Source of the DNA: Rutpela maculata
Taxonomy: Eukaryota; Arthropoda; Insecta; Coleoptera; Cerambycidae
Direction: 5' to 3'
Assembly: GCA_936432065.2 (NCBI GenBank)
Contig: OW386287.2
Span: 73,403,804-73,467,803, forward strand
Length of the DNA: 64,000 bases
In this document: one piece after another, positions 60,731 through 64,000 of the stretch
Numbering within the stretch: position 1 is the stretch's first letter
Layout of the letters: every line of letters begins with the position of its first letter
Program-made: the position numbers and the translations under genes
Notes under the pieces: generated by a model
What the model saw: the letters and a program-made list of their open reading frames with translations, nothing else
The model's database searches: none
What the model was told of the DNA's origin: nothing

Positions 60731-60930
60731 GATCTCGTTATAATAAGTACCAAATTCCAAGTCAGTATCATAAACCATTCCAGAGTAATTGCTCACAAAA
60801 AAAAGTTAGACAGAACGACACAGAATTTTTTTCCACAAACGTAAAATCTCGACATGGCATTCTAAGCCTACTTGAGCAAAAAAAAATATTTTTTTTTACC
60901 GTTACTATACTTCCATTCCACTACGTGGAT

Positions 60931-61617
60931 GCGACACATATATATTTTATGTTTTTTAGTATCTATGATATCCGTAATTTTTACCCGAATTATAACCAGT
61001 ACGAGTATTTTATTACTTTAAATACTAAAGGAATTTCATTTTAACGGAGACAGAATATCAGCAACCTGAAGAGAACCTTCATGGTTGATTTGTGTTAAAA
61101 CATTAATAGCTAACAAAATTACGTTACAGATATGTTTTGTTTCTCCAAATTATAATAAAAAAATTAAATAAATTATTAGAGATTTTTTTGTATATAAATT
61201 ATAATTACAAAATCATTAGAGCATGATAATATGTCTGTTTTTTAGTAAACCAGGTATCAACTCGGCTAAATATAACTTAATCTGAGGACTGCATAATATT
61301 CTATAATTATACCTACCACATTTTTTTCTGAAGAACATTTACGAAAATTAACTGATTTCTTTCGGGTATCGTTCATACGATGTAATTTTAGAGGAACGAT
61401 TTATAACATATACATGTTATAACGACGTTGGAGGCTTGACACTCCACGCACTTGCTTATTAAATAATAAATATAATAAAGACGCGGCACTCGAAAAGAGA
61501 AGCTCGTTTCTTGAGAGAGACAGACAAGATGCCAAATTAAACCTCCCGTAGTTTCTTTACGCATGCGTTAGCAGCTTTCCCGAACCAGGGTGAGAAATTC
61601 CAGGTACGGCTTTTACG
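60931..61617. other. AT-rich stretch, no gene seen
   Basis: The last 200 bp (61415-61610) are less AT-rich and include CGAAAAGAGAAGCTCGTTTC, a short palindrome. No coding similarity. Confidence 0.55.
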
Positions 61618-62066
61618 TAGATGTGGATGAAGTAATAAAAATTATTGATGCCTTTCGTTCTTGTACACGCACTAAATTACAGTCTTTCACCCCTTTTTGA
61701 TAATGGGGTGGGGATGGGGGTGGCTAATGCTAAAACGGTTTTTGAGTCCTTAGCTTCTCTTATATACATATACTAAATTCCAATTCTATGGCCTCTTACT
61801 TGCTTGATTTACCTATTTACCCCCCAATTTACCACCCAACCATTCAACGGAATAAGATCAAAATATAATCTAGTTCCAGATCTCGTTAAAATACATACGT
61901 GTACCAAATTTCAAGTCAATATCTTAAACGGTTCCAGAGTAATCGTGCGCACAAAAAAAGTTACAGACAGACCGACAGACAGACAGAATTTTTTTCTCAA
62001 ACTTAAAATCTCGACGTTTTATGACATTCTAAGCCTATTTGAAGAATAAAAATTTTCAATTTTTTG
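61618..62066 (+). repeat. Repeat family R, copy R4 (5' truncated)
   Basis: From GTGGATGAAGTAATAAAAA through GGGGTGGCTAATG, TTACCCCCCAATTTACC, CAAATTTCAAGTCAATATC and ACAGACAGACCGACAGACAG to CTATTTGAAGAATAAAAATTTTC. The terminal hairpin is lost. Confidence 0.85.
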
Positions 62067-62949
62067 TTGCGTTACTTGTGAGATTTTTGCACATTTTTAC
62101 CCTAACTTTGATCTTAGGTAGTATTGGTCGTGCACAGTTCAGCGGGTATTTTTTTCATTATAAAATAAAGAATTCATTTTGCATTTTTACGAAATATTAC
62201 TAGTCCTGTCAATGAATGGTTTCTAAAGGGAAATGCCGGGATCACAATTTTTGATTTGAGGGCTGTGTTTGGACTATTTAAGGAGTAAACATACCAAAAG
62301 TCCCCGAACACAGGAGGTGCGGAAGGTGTAGGGGGACACGAAGAAGGTCCCGGTTTTTGGTTTTTTGCTCATATCTCGCAAACCGTTAGCCATAATCAAA
62401 AAGTGGCTATATGCAAAATTAAAACTGACTAAATTTTCTACAATAATGTTTCTATTAATTTTAATTTTTGTCGTATCTGTTATGGTTCAGTAATAGATTG
62501 TATATCTTTTAACTGTATTCCAACTTTATTATAAATTTATTATAAATTGAAAAAAAAATCATAATCATCGTGGAAAAAAAATTGTACAGATATCCGTTTC
62601 ATAACAGATTGATCTCAAATAACGAATAAAAAATGTCTTTGTGTCTGTAAGTTTGTGTGTGCGTGTACATGTATGTGTGTGTTTATACCGTTTCTTGTGA
62701 ACACGATAACTTCTGTTAGACTTAAAATATTTAATTACAATTTGGAACATATGTAAAACAGCATATTACAATAATCCCTATTTAAATTGGGCCATATCTG
62801 TTGGTGATAACCAGAGGCCTACAAACTCTCACAACATAATAATCTTATTAAAAACACCATATTCCAAAGTTTAGGATACCATTGATATATCATCTAATTT
62901 AAATAAAGTTGGTTTGAACCTAATATACACCCGATCTTCTATCGAAGTT
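62067..62949. other. Noncoding stretch with a (TG)n run
   Basis: (TG)n/(TGTA)n at 62648-62684. No coding similarity or larger repeat recognised. Confidence 0.6.
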
Positions 62950-63497
62950 TGACAGTGAGAAAAGTTTGTTTATGGAACTTTAATAATATAACATTTGATA
63001 TCGTCTACCCCAAAAATCCATAAAACGATATGTCACATCGGTAGTGGGAGTGGAGGTGGATGAAGTTAAAAAAATGTTGAGGCCTTTGGTTCTTGTACAC
63101 ACACTAAATCACAATTTTATTTTAATAATGGGGTCGTGTGGTAATGGGCGTGGCATGCTGAAGCATTTTTTGAGATATACTAAATACCAATTTTATTCAG
63201 CCTTGCTTGCTTACCTATTTACCCCCCAACCCTTCAACGGAATAATATCAAAATATTATCTAGTTTCAGATATCGTTAAAATACATACGTGCATCAAATT
63301 TCAAGTCAATATCTTAAACGGTGCCAGAGTAATCGTATGCACAAAAAAGTTACAGACTCACAGACCGACAGACAGACAGACATTTTTTTTGCTCAAACTT
63401 AAAATCTCCACGCTTCATGACATTCTAAGCCTATTTGAACAATAAAAATGTTCGATTTTTTTTTACGTTACTAAATTTCCACTGGATGTGGAAGTAA
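62950..63497 (+). repeat. Repeat family R, copy R5
   Basis: From TTTATGGAACTTTAATAATATAAC to the terminal hairpin TTTCCACTGGATGTGGAAGT, with the same internal words as R1 and a (GACA)n block near 63366. The first ~90 bp of R are missing. Confidence 0.85.
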
Positions 63498-64000
63498 AAT
63501 AACGTGTTTTGCCATTTTTAATTGCGTTCCATCTCGAGTTGGTTCTGCCTCTAAGTGCACTTTATTTACATCGAAATACACCCGAAAATGCCGAGTTACC
63601 AAATATTTCCTGTTTAAATTCTTAGACGATTTATTATGATGAATAATAAAATTAGTTTTTATTTATATGATGTAACAATATAAAATGCTCACACTCCTAA
63701 GACAGATATGTAAATGCTTTTGTATAATCTTGTTTAATAAAAAATATGGTTTGAACAACATCCCACCTTCACCGCTAATAGTAGGTCTAATCTAAATCAA
63801 TACCGCTGGCATCCAGGGAGAAAGGGCAAAAGTTTATTGCTGAACGTGCAGATTTGCTATATCTAGGTTTTTCTGAACATTTAACACCGAAAGCTATGGT
63901 CAAAAGCTATGAAATAATTTAACTGAGAAGCGAAAAATGTAAATAAATGTTGATTGTTTAAAAAAAATAGTGGAATAGTACGAAAACTTCTACACATTTT
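63498..64000. other. AT-rich end of the window, no gene seen
   Basis: No frame with recognisable motifs, no repeat structure noted. Confidence 0.6.

Larger units (their letters stand above)
59866..60930 (+). repeat. Repeat family R, copy R3, right part
   Basis: Resumes at AAATAACTGTTCATAGAACTTTAA, continues with the GGTGG-rich segment, CCCTCAACGGAATGAGATCAAAATATAATCTAG, is broken by a LINE fragment (60216-60730), and ends with AAGTCAGTATC, GTTAGACAGA and ACTTCCATTCCACTACGTGG. Confidence 0.75.

Overview
This 64 kb window looks like repeat-dense, AT-rich DNA from a large animal genome, most likely an arthropod and probably an insect. The evidence is the mix of element families: Gypsy LTR elements with tRNA-Lys-type and tRNA-Leu-like primer sites, Jockey/CR1-like, R4/Dong-like and I/R1-like LINEs, a Penelope-like fragment, piggyBac, mariner-like and hAT elements, and many MITEs. 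I found no host gene, tRNA, rRNA, CRISPR array or prokaryotic signal. Nearly every readable coding stretch belongs to a mobile element, and only one element (Gypsy C) looks intact.

Layout, left part (1-15.2 kb). 1-1138: 5' end of a minus-strand Gypsy element (A) running off the window. 1425-2895: a composite inverted-repeat element. 2925-4400: a 5'-truncated Jockey-like LINE. 5512-6110: a degenerate ~170 bp tandem repeat. 6173-7797: a decayed piggyBac element. 7866-9522: a CR1-like LINE whose (ATT)n tail abuts an R4/Dong-like LINE (9523-11207, minus), which has (ATT)n on its other side too. 11563-14715: an element with ~950 bp terminal inverted repeats, each arm holding a copy of one coding exon.

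Middle (15.2-41.2 kb). A minus-strand mariner-like element spans about 15.3-23.1 kb. It is cut up by a hAT element (8 bp TSD), a copy of repeat family R, TTAA-flanked palindromic MITEs and a 4.05 kb TIR element (E2, 18719-22770). E2 carries a decayed gene of a family marked by E-G-D-A-D, D-D-T-D and L-T-G-C-D-T-T-S motifs, and is itself broken by a LINE fragment (13 bp TSD) and by another TIR element (E3, TA TSD) that also carries the C-terminus of the same family. Further right are a decayed Gypsy pol (25.5-27.7 kb), a Penelope GIY-YIG remnant, an RNase H-bearing LINE (28.3-30.3 kb), a deleted hAT (32406-33290), a LINE with an in-frame 249 bp duplication (36.1-38.3 kb), a MITE, and a 5'-truncated relative of Gypsy C (38966-41207).

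Right part (41.2-64 kb). This is a nest. Repeat R (42995-43047 resuming at about 59866) is interrupted by an inverted-repeat element. Gypsy B (43537-58727, TSD ATAA) lies inside that, and Gypsy C (48515-58714, TSD GCAA) lies inside B's 5' LTR. B's LTRs differ at several positions and its pol has lost the RT core. C's two 2024 bp LTRs look identical and its gag and pol frames are open, with a -1 slippery heptamer directly before the gag stop. C is therefore the youngest insertion and the only plausible source element in the window. Two more R copies end the window.
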